From NCBI GenBank assembly GCA_963711705.1, contig CAVQFM010000008.1, forward strand, positions 310,001-374,000: 64,000 nt of DNA. Direction: 5' to 3'. The notes under the pieces were generated by a model. That model did not search any database. It was given only the letters and a program-made list of their open reading frames with translations, and had not been told where the DNA came from. Shown here in pieces: positions 51,889-60,002 of this stretch. How positions within the stretch are numbered: position 1 is the first letter of the stretch; every line of letters starts with the position of its first letter. A program made the translations under genes and the position numbers. This DNA is from RYN-230 sp963711705 (lineage in GTDB: Bacteria > Actinomycetota > Actinomycetes > Streptosporangiales > Streptosporangiaceae).

Positions 51889-51956
51889 TGAGCGCGGTGC
51901 ATCGTGGCTGCCGGGGTGCCCACAACGCACCGCACTGACCAGATGCACCGCGCTCA
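51889..51956. repeat. 14-bp inverted repeat with the shared intergenic repeat, copy 2
   Basis: TGAGCGCGGTGCAT (51889-51902) is the exact reverse complement of ATGCACCGCGCTCA (51943-51956), enclosing 40 nt. The interval 51919-51951 is the second copy of the 33-nt repeat at 8102. It sits between the convergent MarR and GvpL/F genes and could act as a bidirectional terminator. Confidence 0.7.
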
Positions 51957-52715
51957 GGCTTCGAGTTCGTCTACGAATGAGTACGGCGGCCAGGGGCCGT
52001 TCACGTCGGCGCGGACTCCGTACTCGCCGCTGGCCAGCGTGTGCGCCACCGCGGTGAACTCCACGGCCCGGTCGGCGGGCAGCAGGTAGGCGCCGCTGCG
52101 CACCATCCATTCGGCCCGGCTGGTGGACTGCGGGTCCTCGCCAGGCTGCCGCCGGGTCGCGACCGCGATGTCACTGAGGGCCGAGTCGATCGCGTCGGCG
52201 AAGTCCTCGGCCCGCTCCACGGCCTCGGCCGGGCCAGCCGGGCCGTAGATCTGCATGCCCCACTCCACCGTGTTCCGGAAGCGGTCCAGCATCCCGGCGA
52301 ACTCGCCGTGCCGCCGGGCCAGCAGCGCGCGGACCGTGTTGTCGTCCGGGTGGATGGTGGCCAGCCGGAGCGGCAGGACCGGGCCCCCGGTCGCGGCGGC
52401 GCAGGCGATCACCTGGTGGTGGGCCCGGCCGACCCGCTCGATGTTGTCCAGCCCACCGAGCGTGCTGGCCAGTGCGTGCTCGCCGAAGGCCCGGGCGTCC
52501 ACCGAGCCGACCACCGCGCTGAGGCCCGCCTCGGTGACCGGGCGGACGGATTCCCCGCCGACCCCGGTGAGGCCGTCGAGCTGACGCGGACTCAGCGCAT
52601 CGGTGATCGCGTATACCCAGATCACCTGGTCCTCGGCCGGGCCCGGAGGCCGGCCGGCCCGGCGGCGGCCCGGCCGGGTGGCGGGGGGCCTGCGGGTCAT
52701 CAGCGTCAGTACCAT
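51954..52715 (-). CDS. Orphan gas vesicle protein GvpL/GvpF family
   Basis: A 253-residue protein with GvpL/F features: 'QVIWVYAITDALSP...LDGLTGVGGESVRPVTEAGLSAVVGSVDARAFGEHAL', 'RVGRAHHQVIACAAATGGPVLPLRLATIHPDD' and 'FRNTVEWGMQIYG' (each quoted in parts). GvpF/GvpL proteins coat or nucleate gas vesicles together with GvpA. No gvpA, gvpG, gvpJ, gvpK, gvpO or gvpS lies in this window, so it stands alone. GAGGAGGAG precedes ATG 52715. It may have been recruited to another role, or the rest of a gvp set may lie elsewhere. Confidence 0.85.
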   Translation of the reverse strand: MVLTLMTRRPPATRPGRRRAGRPPGPAEDQVIWVYAITDALSPRQLDGLTGVGGESVRPVTEAGLSAVVGSVDARAFGEHALASTLGGLDNIERVGRAHHQVIACAAATGGPVLPLRLATIHPDDNTVRALLARRHGEFAGMLDRFRNTVEWGMQIYGPAGPAEAVERAEDFADAIDSALSDIAVATRRQPGEDPQSTSRAEWMVRSGAYLLPADRAVEFTAVAHTLASGEYGVRADVNGPWPPYSFVDELEA

Positions 52716-53160
52716 CTCACTCCTCCTCGGGGGCCAGCCGCGGCTCCCTGCCCGCGCGCAGGCGGGCATGTGTCTCGGCGCCCAGCCCCCGAAACGCGGG
52801 GCACCATGGCCGGGCGGCGGCGGGCCCCGCGGGCGGGTACGCCGGTGCCCTGGCCGCTCAGCAACGTGCGCGGGACGATCTCCCGGTGGGCTCCCAGCCT
52901 GGCGGCTGACGGCCCGGGGTGGCGGTCAAACCACGGCGGGATCACTGATCCGTAATCTGCCGCTTTCCCGCTGACTGCCGGGTGTTCGGTTGGCGCGCAC
53001 CGGGCCAGTACAGCTCGGCCATCCCTCGGGCCGGGCGGCCCGGGCCGGGTACAAGCATCTGGCGTGCCGGTGAACCGGAACACAGCGTACCGTTTATCCG
53101 CGGCTTGGCGGCCGGCTGCCGCAACACGCCGGGGCGGATCTGGGCTCGCGGCGCCGCCGC
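52716..53160. other. Intergenic region upstream of gvpL/F (no gene seen)
   Basis: A 445-nt region between the GvpL/F start and the stop of the ArsR-type gene, both on the minus strand. It contains palindromic GGGCCGGGCGGCCCGGGCC-like tracts near 53030-53050 that could terminate the upstream gene, and a moderately AT-richer patch near 53085-53100. No reading frame here has family resemblance. Confidence 0.45.
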
Positions 53161-54144
53161 TCAGGCCCGCTCCCCCGCGGCTGCCTGCGCCTGTACCAGG
53201 ACCTGCGCGGCCGCCGTCCGGCTGTACAGCACGGACCGGCCGGCCCGGCGGCGCTGGACCAGGCGGGCGTCGAGCAGGATCTTGAGGTGCCGGCCTACCG
53301 AGCCCAGTCCCTGGCCGGTCAGCGCGACCAGCTGCGTGGTGCTCTTCGGGGTGTCCAGCCGGACGAGCAGGCCGGCCCGGACCGGGCCGAGCAGGGCAGC
53401 CAGGGCCTCGGGCACCGGCACCTGGTCCGCGTCGGCCAGCACCCCGGAGCAGGGGTAGACCACGGCGTACCGGTACGGCTCCGCCCAGGACGCCCAGCCG
53501 TGCCTGGAGGTGACCGGGACGAACAGCAGTTGTGCGCCGGAGATCTCCCGCGGCGGGTAGGCGTAGGCGTTGATCTGCAGGCGGCTGTCCCCCAGCCAGC
53601 GCATGCCGGGGCGCATGCCGTTCAGGGCCGCGGCCCAGCCACCCTGGCCCACCTGGGCCATCCGGGCCAGCACGTCGGCCTGCAGGATGCGCCGCCGCCG
53701 CGGCCAGTACGGCTGGACGGTCTCGGCCCACACCCATTCGAGCAGGTCCGCGGTGCGCCCGGGCAGGTCGGACCGGAACAGCTCGGCGGGCAGCGGGCCG
53801 GCCAGCGACACGGCCAGGTCGGCCCGGGCGTCGCCGGGGGGTGTGGCCCGGATCTGCGCCACCTCGTCGGCGAACACCTCCTCACCGTCCGCGGCCGGCG
53901 TCGGGGTCAGGAAGTCCGCGATCCACCGGCGGCCCAGCGCGGCCCGGATCAGCCGTGCGGTCACCGGGTCGGCGGCCAGGTACCGCCGGTAGGCGGGCCG
54001 GTGCGTGGCCAGCCAGGCCTGCTCACTCGGATTGCTGGCGGTCCCCACGGTCAGCAGGATCAGGCTCGCGGTGGCCTCGGCCAGCGGAGAGATCACGAAC
54101 CGGCTGCCCGCCAGGGTGTCCGCGTTCAGCTGCCACCAGCCCAA
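53161..54144 (-). CDS. ArsR-type winged-helix regulator with DUF5937-like N-terminal domain
   Basis: A regulator of about 327 residues. The N-terminal 230 residues ('LNADTLAGSRFVISPLAEATASLILL', 'HRPAYRRYLAADPV') match the DUF5937 type, and the last 80 form an ArsR winged helix ('VRAGLLVRLDTPKSTTQLVALTGQGLGSVGRHLKILLDARLVQRRRAGRSVLY' in parts). TTG 54144 is favoured: GGGGAGG lies 8 nt upstream and homologues start close to 'L..LNADTLAGSRF', while the in-frame ATG 54168 would place a perfect inverted repeat inside the coding region. It is divergent from an MFS exporter that it probably controls. Confidence 0.82.
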   Translation of the reverse strand: MGWWQLNADTLAGSRFVISPLAEATASLILLTVGTASNPSEQAWLATHRPAYRRYLAADPVTARLIRAALGRRWIADFLTPTPAADGEEVFADEVAQIRATPPGDARADLAVSLAGPLPAELFRSDLPGRTADLLEWVWAETVQPYWPRRRRILQADVLARMAQVGQGGWAAALNGMRPGMRWLGDSRLQINAYAYPPREISGAQLLFVPVTSRHGWASWAEPYRYAVVYPCSGVLADADQVPVPEALAALLGPVRAGLLVRLDTPKSTTQLVALTGQGLGSVGRHLKILLDARLVQRRRAGRSVLYSRTAAAQVLVQAQAAAGERA

Positions 54145-54146
54145 TG

Positions 54147-54166
54147 GTTTCGCCTCCCCGCGAAAC
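54147..54166. promoter_or_regulatory. Candidate ArsR-regulator operator (7-bp dyad)
   Basis: GTTTCGC-N6-GCGAAAC, a perfect inverted repeat, lies 39 nt before the MFS start and directly upstream of the proposed TTG start of the divergent regulator. The spacing and symmetry fit a dimeric winged-helix repressor. Confidence 0.6.
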
Positions 54167-54204
54167 ATTAACAACGCTCAGCCCGGGCGGCGCAAACTCC
54201 GGGC

Positions 54205-55449
54205 ATGCGCACCTACCGTGAGCTCTTCCGCACCCCGGAGTTCACCCCGCTGTTCCTGACCAGTTCGGTCCAGGTGGCGGCCTCGGTGGTCGAGGGGCTG
54301 GGCCTGGGCACGCTGATCTACCTGGCCACCGGTTCGCCGCTGCTGTCCGCGCTAGCCATGTTCGGGCCCTCGCTGGCCCAGCTCATCGGGGCGACCACGC
54401 TGCTGTCGGCGGCCGACCGGCTGCCGCCGCGGGCCGTGCTGGCCGGCGGTTCCCTGGTGTTCGCGCTGGGCACCGCCGTGCTGGCCGTTCCCGGGCTGCC
54501 CGTGTGGGCGGCGTTCGCCATCGTCATGGGCCTCGGCCTGGTCGCCTCGCTGGGCGGCGGCGTGCGCTACGGGCTGCTCAACGAGATCCTGCCCCGGGAC
54601 AGCTATCTGCTGGGCCGTTCGGTGCTGAACATGTCCGTGGGCGCCACGCAGATCTGCGGTTTCGCGGTAGGCGGCATCCTGGTGGCCACGCTGTCCGCGC
54701 GCGGCGCGCTGCTGGCCGGGGCCGGCCTCTACCTCGCCGCCGCGGTCACCGCCTGGCTCGGGCTCAGCCGCCGGCCACCGCGGGCCGCCGGGCGGCCGTC
54801 GGTCCGCCAGACCTGGCGGGACAACGCGCGGCTGTGGTCCAGCCGGCCGCGCCGGTACGTGTATCTCGCGCTGTGGGTGCCGAACGGGCTGATCGTCGGC
54901 TGCGAGTCGCTGTTCGTGCCGTACGCGCCGGGGCACGCGGGACTGCTGTTCACGTTCGCCGCGCTCGGCATGCTGGCCGGGGACACCCTGGCCGGCCGGT
55001 TCGTGCCCGGGCACTGGCGGGAGCGGCTCGGCGGCCCGCTGCGGCTGCTGCTGGCCGCCCCATACCTGATCTTCGCGCTGGATCCGGCACTGCCGGTAGC
55101 GGTAGCCGCGATCACCATCGCCTCGGTCGGCTACTCGGCCACCCTGCTGCTCCAGCAGCGCCTGATGGCCCTGACCCCCGATGATCTGACCGGGCACGCG
55201 CTCGGGCTGCACTCCTCCGGCATGCTCGCCATGCAGGGCGTGGGCGCCGCCATCGCGGGCACCATCGCCGAGCACATCTCCCCGGCCATGACCATGGCCG
55301 TGCTGGCCGCGATGTCGGTCACCGTCACGCTGCTGCTGGCGCCGGGCCTGCGCGGCCGGCCCGCGGACGGCCGCCGGGCCGGGTCGGCCGAGCCCGGCCG
55401 CGGCCCGGCCCAGCCCGCGCCACAAGCCGCTGGCGAAGCCCGGTCCTGA
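54205..55449 (+). CDS. Major facilitator superfamily transporter
   Basis: A 414-residue membrane protein with about 11-12 hydrophobic segments. The motif-A position after helix 2 is weak ('SAADRLPPRAVLAGG', with the D-R-x-x-x-R core kept), and a central loop of about 35 residues ('RPSVRQTWRDNARLWSSRPRR') is cytoplasmic. The family is that of actinobacterial drug-efflux-like MFS proteins commonly paired with DUF5937/ArsR regulators. The C-terminus is a disordered Ala/Pro/Gly tail. Substrate unknown; export of a toxic compound sensed by the regulator is the simplest idea. Confidence 0.88.
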   Translation: MRTYRELFRTPEFTPLFLTSSVQVAASVVEGLGLGTLIYLATGSPLLSALAMFGPSLAQLIGATTLLSAADRLPPRAVLAGGSLVFALGTAVLAVPGLPVWAAFAIVMGLGLVASLGGGVRYGLLNEILPRDSYLLGRSVLNMSVGATQICGFAVGGILVATLSARGALLAGAGLYLAAAVTAWLGLSRRPPRAAGRPSVRQTWRDNARLWSSRPRRYVYLALWVPNGLIVGCESLFVPYAPGHAGLLFTFAALGMLAGDTLAGRFVPGHWRERLGGPLRLLLAAPYLIFALDPALPVAVAAITIASVGYSATLLLQQRLMALTPDDLTGHALGLHSSGMLAMQGVGAAIAGTIAEHISPAMTMAVLAAMSVTVTLLLAPGLRGRPADGRRAGSAEPGRGPAQPAPQAAGEARS

Positions 55450-55544
55450 GCCAATCTGGGTGTCGTTTGCTTCCCGGTTACCCCGCCACGACACCATGCT
55501 GTCCATGGCTGTCTGCGCTCCCGCACCGCGAAGGGGTAGTCAAG

Positions 55545-56594
55545 ATGATCATTGATTGCGCTCACTACCAGGATGGCCGCAGACAGGAGGACAGGCCCGT
55601 CTCGATCGAGGACGCGGCCTCCCGGCGCGACCAGGGCGGATTCGTGTGGCTGGGGCTGTTCGAGCCGGACGCAGCCGAGCTGGCCCAGGTCCGGCACGCG
55701 TTCGGGCTGCACGAGCTGGCCGTCGAGGATGCGCTGAACTTCCACACCCGGCCGAAGATCGAGCTGTACGACGACAAGGTCCAGCTGGTTATCCTGCGCA
55801 CCGCACGCTACGACGATGACGCGGAGGAGGTGGACTTCGGCGAGATCAGCGTGTTCCTAGCGCCGGACTTCGTCATCACCGTGCGGCAGGGCGTGGCCAG
55901 CGAACTGCGGGGCGCGCGGATGCGGCTGGAACAGCGGCCCGAACTGCTCGCCACGGGCAGCACGTCCGCGCTGTGGGCCATCCTCGACGAGGTGGTGGAC
56001 GGGTACGCGCCGGTGGTGGCCGGGCTGGAGCAGGACATCGACCAGGTCGAGGCGACCGTGTTTTCCGGCACGGTGGCCCCGACCGAGCGGATCTACTCGC
56101 TGCGACGGGAGGCCACCGACTTCTACCGCGCCGTGCACCCGCTGCTGCCCGTGGTGTCCTCGCTGTCCCGGGGCGCGGCCAAGGTACTGAAGCCGTACTT
56201 CCGTGACGTCCAGGATCACGTGATCGCGGCCAACGAGGAGGTGGCCGCGCAGCGCGACCTGCTCCGCACCGTGCTCGAAGCCAACATCGCGGTGATCTCG
56301 GTCGAGCAGACCAGGGTGAACGTGCAGCAGAACACGACCATCGAGCAGCTCACGATCCTGGCCACGATCTTCCTGCCGCTGACCTTTGTCACTGGGTTCT
56401 TCGGGCAGAACTTCCGCTGGCTGGTGGATCACATCGACGGGTGGGCCGCGTTCACCATCTACGGCATCGGCGGGCTGCTCGTGCCGCTGGCCCTGCTGTT
56501 CTGGTGGCTGCGCCGCCGGTCGGGTGCGGTCGCCCCTGGCATTCCAGCCGCCAGCCCGGCAGCGCCGCAGGCAGTTCCCCGAACCGATCGTTAA
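55545..56594 (+). CDS. corA: CorA-family divalent cation transporter with GQN motif
   Basis: A 349-residue CorA-type protein: a soluble alpha/beta N-terminal domain, a long helical stalk ('RDLLRTVLEANIAVISVEQTRVNVQQN', in part), and two C-terminal transmembrane helices. The pore-entrance signature, normally GMN, reads GQN in 'FVTGFFGQNFRWL' near residue 284, and the intervening loop is 'VDHIDGW'. GxN variants occur in the superfamily and can alter ion choice (Mg, Zn, Co). ATG 55545 has AAGGGG upstream; 26 residues upstream in frame are not conserved. The direction of transport is not evident. Confidence 0.88.
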   Translation: MIIDCAHYQDGRRQEDRPVSIEDAASRRDQGGFVWLGLFEPDAAELAQVRHAFGLHELAVEDALNFHTRPKIELYDDKVQLVILRTARYDDDAEEVDFGEISVFLAPDFVITVRQGVASELRGARMRLEQRPELLATGSTSALWAILDEVVDGYAPVVAGLEQDIDQVEATVFSGTVAPTERIYSLRREATDFYRAVHPLLPVVSSLSRGAAKVLKPYFRDVQDHVIAANEEVAAQRDLLRTVLEANIAVISVEQTRVNVQQNTTIEQLTILATIFLPLTFVTGFFGQNFRWLVDHIDGWAAFTIYGIGGLLVPLALLFWWLRRRSGAVAPGIPAASPAAPQAVPRTDR

Positions 56595-56662
56595 GCAGCA
56601 AAGGGCCGCCGACCCGGCGCTGACGGGCAGCGGGGCGGCGGGCCTGGCCAGCGCGGACGGGG

Positions 56663-57889
56663 TCAGGTCAGGCTGCGGAAGAACTCCCGCAGGTCGGCGG
56701 TGAGCAGGTCGGGGGCTTCGAGCGCGGCGAAGTGGCCGCCGCGGGGGAACTCCGTCCAGCGGACCACGTTGTGCAGCCGGCCGGCGAACGGGCGGACCGA
56801 GATGTCGGTGGTGAACACGGCCACCGCGGTCGGCACGGTGGAGCGCTCCCTGGGTGCCCACATGGCCGGGTCGTTGAACCGCTCATAGTAGGTGTGCGCG
56901 GCCGAGCCGGCGGTGGCCGTGAACCAGTAGATGCTGACGTCGGTGAGGATCCGGTCGCGGTCCACCGCGTCCTCGGGCCGCGCCGCCGCTGGGTCGGTCC
57001 ACTCCTGGAACTTCTCCACGATCCAGGCCAGCTGCCCAGCTGGCGAATCGGTCAGCGCCTGCCCGATGGTCTGCGGCCGGGTGCCCTGGACCTGCATGTA
57101 CGCGCTGGCCCGCTGCTGCCACTCGGTCATCAGGGCCAGCCGGCCGCGGTCGGCCTCGGACATCGCGGCCATGTCGGCGTCATCACCGGTCGGGAACGTG
57201 ACCAGCGCGTTGACGTGCACGCCGATGACCCGGTCCGGGGCCAGCCGGCCCATCAGCGGGGCGATGAACGCGCCCACGTCGCCGCCCTGGATGCCGTAGC
57301 GGTCATAGCCCAGCCGGGCCATCAGCTCGGTCAGCGCGGCGGCGGTGCGGCCGTCCGTCCACCCGGTCTCGGTCAGCGGGCCGGAGAACCCGTAGCCGGG
57401 CAGCGACGGGATGACCAGGTGGAAGGCGTCGGCCGCGGTGCCGCCGTGCGCGGCCGGGTCGGTGAGCGGGCCGATCAGGTCGAGGAACTCGACCACCGAG
57501 CCCGGCCAGCCGTGCAGCAGCAGCAGCGGGGTGGCGCCCGGCTCGGCCGAGCGCACGTGCAGGAAATGCACGTCGGCGCCGTCGATCGTGGTGATGAACT
57601 GCGGGTAGGCGTTGAGCGCCGCTTCCTGTGCGCGCCAGTCGAACCCGCCGGCCCAGTAGGCGGCGAGCTCGCGCAGGTAGGCGGTGGGGACGCCGCGCTC
57701 CCAGCCGGTGCCGGGCAGGTCGGTGGCCCAGCGGGTGCGGGCCAGCCGCTCGCGCAGGTCGTCCACGTCGGCCTGGCTGATGCGCACGCGGTAGGGACGC
57801 AGGCTGGTGTCATCCGCCGGGCGGGCGGGCGGTGATGCCGGGGTGCTGGTGGGTGGCTGGTGGGCGGTGGTGGTCTCGCTGTTCGTCAT
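56663..57889 (-). CDS. Epoxide hydrolase (alpha/beta hydrolase with EHN domain)
   Basis: A 408-residue microsomal-type epoxide hydrolase. The N-terminal EHN segment ('FRVRISQADVDDLRERLARTRWA'-like, residues about 32-55) wraps around an alpha/beta-hydrolase core. The oxyanion-hole motif is 'LLLHGWPGS' and the nucleophile Asp is in 'GIQGGDVGAFI' near 190. The acid and His of the triad would lie in 'FPRGGHFAALEAPD' near 385 (His). It converts an epoxide to a diol. It diverges from a WYL regulator with a dyad centred in the shared 63-nt spacer, so it is probably induced by its substrate. Confidence 0.9.
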   Translation of the reverse strand: MTNSETTTAHQPPTSTPASPPARPADDTSLRPYRVRISQADVDDLRERLARTRWATDLPGTGWERGVPTAYLRELAAYWAGGFDWRAQEAALNAYPQFITTIDGADVHFLHVRSAEPGATPLLLLHGWPGSVVEFLDLIGPLTDPAAHGGTAADAFHLVIPSLPGYGFSGPLTETGWTDGRTAAALTELMARLGYDRYGIQGGDVGAFIAPLMGRLAPDRVIGVHVNALVTFPTGDDADMAAMSEADRGRLALMTEWQQRASAYMQVQGTRPQTIGQALTDSPAGQLAWIVEKFQEWTDPAAARPEDAVDRDRILTDVSIYWFTATAGSAAHTYYERFNDPAMWAPRERSTVPTAVAVFTTDISVRPFAGRLHNVVRWTEFPRGGHFAALEAPDLLTADLREFFRSLT

Positions 57890-57908
57890 GTGCTGCACGC
57901 TAGAAGGT

Positions 57909-57933
57909 ATTGGTGTCAGCTTCTGGCACCAAT
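57909..57933. promoter_or_regulatory. Symmetric operator candidate between epoxide hydrolase and WYL regulator
   Basis: ATTGGTG-N11-CACCAAT is a perfect 7-bp dyad, ending 19 nt from each of the two divergent start codons. Its central placement would let one bound regulator dimer control both genes. Confidence 0.65.
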
Positions 57934-57952
57934 GGGCGGCAGACTTGACGGC

Positions 57953-58966
57953 ATGCTGGAAACCTCAGCCCGGCTGCTCCGCCTGCTGTCACTGCTGCAG
58001 TCCCGGCGGGACTGGACCGGCAGCGAGCTCGCGGACCGGCTCGGCGTCGGGCTGCGCACGGTGCGCCGGGACATCGGCCGGCTGCGGGATCTCGGCTACC
58101 CGGTGGACGCCACGGCGGGCGCGGCCGGTGGCTACCGGCTGGGCGTGGGCGCGGCCCTGCCGCCGCTGCTGCTCGACGATGAGGAAGCGGTGGCGGTGGC
58201 GATCAGCCTGCACATGGCCACGACCGGCAGCGTGGCCGGGCTGGCCGAGGCCTCGCTGCGCGCGCTGACCAAGCTGCAGCAGATGCTGCCGTCCCGGCTG
58301 CGGCACCGGATCGGCGCGTTCCAGGCCGCGACGATCCCGCTGGCCGGCCCGGGGTCGCGGAGCGGCCAGGCCGACCCGGATCTGCTCACCGGGATCGCCG
58401 CGGCGTGCCGGGACGAGCGGCGGCTGCGGCTGCGTTATCCCGGCCGGGACGGCGTCACGATCCGCGAGGTCGAGCCGCACCGGCTGGTGCACACCACGCG
58501 CCGCTGGTACCTGCTGGCCTGGGATACCGGCCGCCAGGACTGGCGGACGTTCCGGGTGGACCGCATCCAGGGGCCGCTGAGCCCGCCCGGGGCCCGGTTC
58601 ACCCCGCGCCAGCCGCCCGCCGGGGATGTGGCCGGCTATGTGTCGGCGGCTATCTCCTCCGCGCCGTACCGGTATCAGGCGCGGATCCTCATCCAGGCAC
58701 CGCTGGCCGCCGTGGCCGAGCGGTCGTCCCCCGCGGCTGGCCGGCTGGAAGCCGTGGACGCCGGCACGTGCATCCTGCACACCGGGTCCAACTCGCTGGA
58801 GGAAATCGCCCTGTACGTGGCGGTCAAGGGATTCGGCTTCCGGGTCCTGGACCCGCCGGAGCTGATCCCGGTGCTGCGCGCCGTGGCCGGGCGGCTGGCG
58901 GCCGCCGCGGAGGCGGCTGGCCCGGCTGGGGCGGCTGGCCCGGCTGGCCCGGCGGTGGGAGGTTAG
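57953..58966 (+). CDS. WYL-domain helix-turn-helix regulator (YafY type)
   Basis: A 337-residue DeoR-like regulator. An HTH_11 domain fills residues 1-60 ('LLSLLQSRRDWTGSELADRLGVGLRTVRRDIGRLRDLGYPV' in parts), followed by a WYL domain with 'HRLVHTTRRWYLLAWD' near 170-185 and a WCX C-terminal extension. The last 25 residues are Ala/Gly/Pro repeats. WYL domains sense small ligands, in many cases nucleotides or single-stranded DNA. ATG 57953 has only a weak GGGCGG upstream. Divergence from the epoxide hydrolase suggests that gene as its target. Convergent overlap of 4 nt with the PPOX gene. Confidence 0.88.
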   Translation: MLETSARLLRLLSLLQSRRDWTGSELADRLGVGLRTVRRDIGRLRDLGYPVDATAGAAGGYRLGVGAALPPLLLDDEEAVAVAISLHMATTGSVAGLAEASLRALTKLQQMLPSRLRHRIGAFQAATIPLAGPGSRSGQADPDLLTGIAAACRDERRLRLRYPGRDGVTIREVEPHRLVHTTRRWYLLAWDTGRQDWRTFRVDRIQGPLSPPGARFTPRQPPAGDVAGYVSAAISSAPYRYQARILIQAPLAAVAERSSPAAGRLEAVDAGTCILHTGSNSLEEIALYVAVKGFGFRVLDPPELIPVLRAVAGRLAAAAEAAGPAGAAGPAGPAVGG

Positions 58967-59361
58967 CCGCCCATGTTGACGGCGTTCACCCGGGCCGGCC
59001 GGATGGTCACCACGTAGCGCGTCTCACCCGGGCGGTCGCGGTCGCGCAGGTTGGCGCCGCCATACTTGGCGCCCAGCTTGTCGGCGAACGTGTAGCCGGG
59101 GTCGGGGGTGATCTCCGCGTCGCCGCGCAGTTCGAGATACCGGTACGGGTTGGCCAGGTCGAGGATGAACGCGGTGCAGGCCGGGTTGCGCAGCAGGTTC
59201 TTCACCTTCTGCCGGGTGGAGTTCAGCGAGACGGACACGGTGTCGCCCTCGGCCAGGAACCACACCTCGGACAGCTGCGGGCGCCCGTCGCTGCCCACGG
59301 TGGCGAGCGTCGCGGTCTGAGCCGAGAGCAGATCGCGGTGCGAGTCAGGAATAGCGGTCAT
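58963..59361 (-). CDS. PPOX-class F420/FMN-dependent enzyme
   Basis: The 132 residues form a split beta-barrel of the pyridoxamine-phosphate-oxidase superfamily: 'ATLATVGSDGRPQLSEVWFLAEGDTVSVSLNSTRQKVKNLLRNP' (in parts) is the classic N-terminal signature of F420-dependent reductases of the Rv1155 type, and 'YRYLELRGDAEI' follows. Such enzymes use F420 or flavin for reduction of varied substrates. AAGGA lies 7 nt before ATG 59361. Single-gene unit; substrate unknown. Confidence 0.85.
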   Translation of the reverse strand: MTAIPDSHRDLLSAQTATLATVGSDGRPQLSEVWFLAEGDTVSVSLNSTRQKVKNLLRNPACTAFILDLANPYRYLELRGDAEITPDPGYTFADKLGAKYGGANLRDRDRPGETRYVVTIRPARVNAVNMGG

Positions 59362-59528
59362 CACACGTCCTTCACAGTCGCGTGAGCGAGGCCAAGGCCA
59401 CCCTTAGCTGAAGCATAAGACCGGCCTCGCCCGCCCAGCTGTCCTGGCTCCGGATACTGGGGCGGTGCGCTTATCCGAAGCTGGGGTATTCCCTGGGTGA
59501 TCAGGCCAGCCGGAGACGGCCCTGCCAG

Positions 59529-59880
59529 TCATGGCCGAGGAGGAGGCTGGGTGCGGCTGGCGATGAGCAGCCCGACACCATCGAGGATGCGGGCGAGCCC
59601 GAAGTCGAGGGCCTTGTCCTGAGAACTGTGCTCGGCGGCTGCCTCAAGTGCCGCCGACAGCGCAGGGAAGCGCTCCTGGCGGCCATGCAGAAGGCCGGTG
59701 ATGGCTGCTGCCATGGCCTGCTCGGGGCGGCCGTCGGCCGGAGCCGAACGCTGCTGGGCGATGGCCCGGACATGCCCGGCGAGAGTGGCGGCCACGTCGA
59801 GCATCTCCCCGCCGTCCAGGCGGAGACGCCCAGCGGGCGGCCACCTGCAGCGGATGCGCGAGCTCACGAACTCAAGCGAG
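59529..59880 (-). pseudogene. TetR-family regulator, C-terminal fragment
   Basis: On the minus strand a frame ending at 59529 reads '..ATLAGHVRAIAQQ', 'AAITGLLHGRQERFPALSAALEAAAE' and 'DKALDFGLARILDGVGLLIASR', the last being the typical end of the TetR_C_1 domain. There is no DNA-binding domain: homology starts abruptly near 59880, where the antisense PadR fragment begins. It is therefore a 3' remnant of a repressor joined at a rearrangement point, and unlikely to be expressed usefully. Confidence 0.6.
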
Positions 59881-59889
59881 ACTCCGATC

Positions 59890-60002
59890 CGCTCGGCCTG
59901 CTGCTCGCCGACCACGCTCTCTACCGTCTGGAGGCTGACCTGCGATGGATCGATCACACCGCGGCCCGGCTGGACCTGCTCGAACGGGCGGTGCCCCGGT
60001 GA
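59890..60002 (+). pseudogene. PadR-family regulator, C-terminal fragment
   Basis: The 37 codons before the ABC ATPase read '..LLLADHALYRLEADLRWIDHTAARLDLLERAVPR', which resembles the end of PadR (Vir_C) regulators that precede ABC-FtsX operons in actinomycetes. The N-terminal winged helix is missing. The TGA overlaps the ATPase GTG start by 3 nt (GTGA), a trace of former translational coupling. Short and based on pattern memory, so moderate certainty. Confidence 0.5.
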
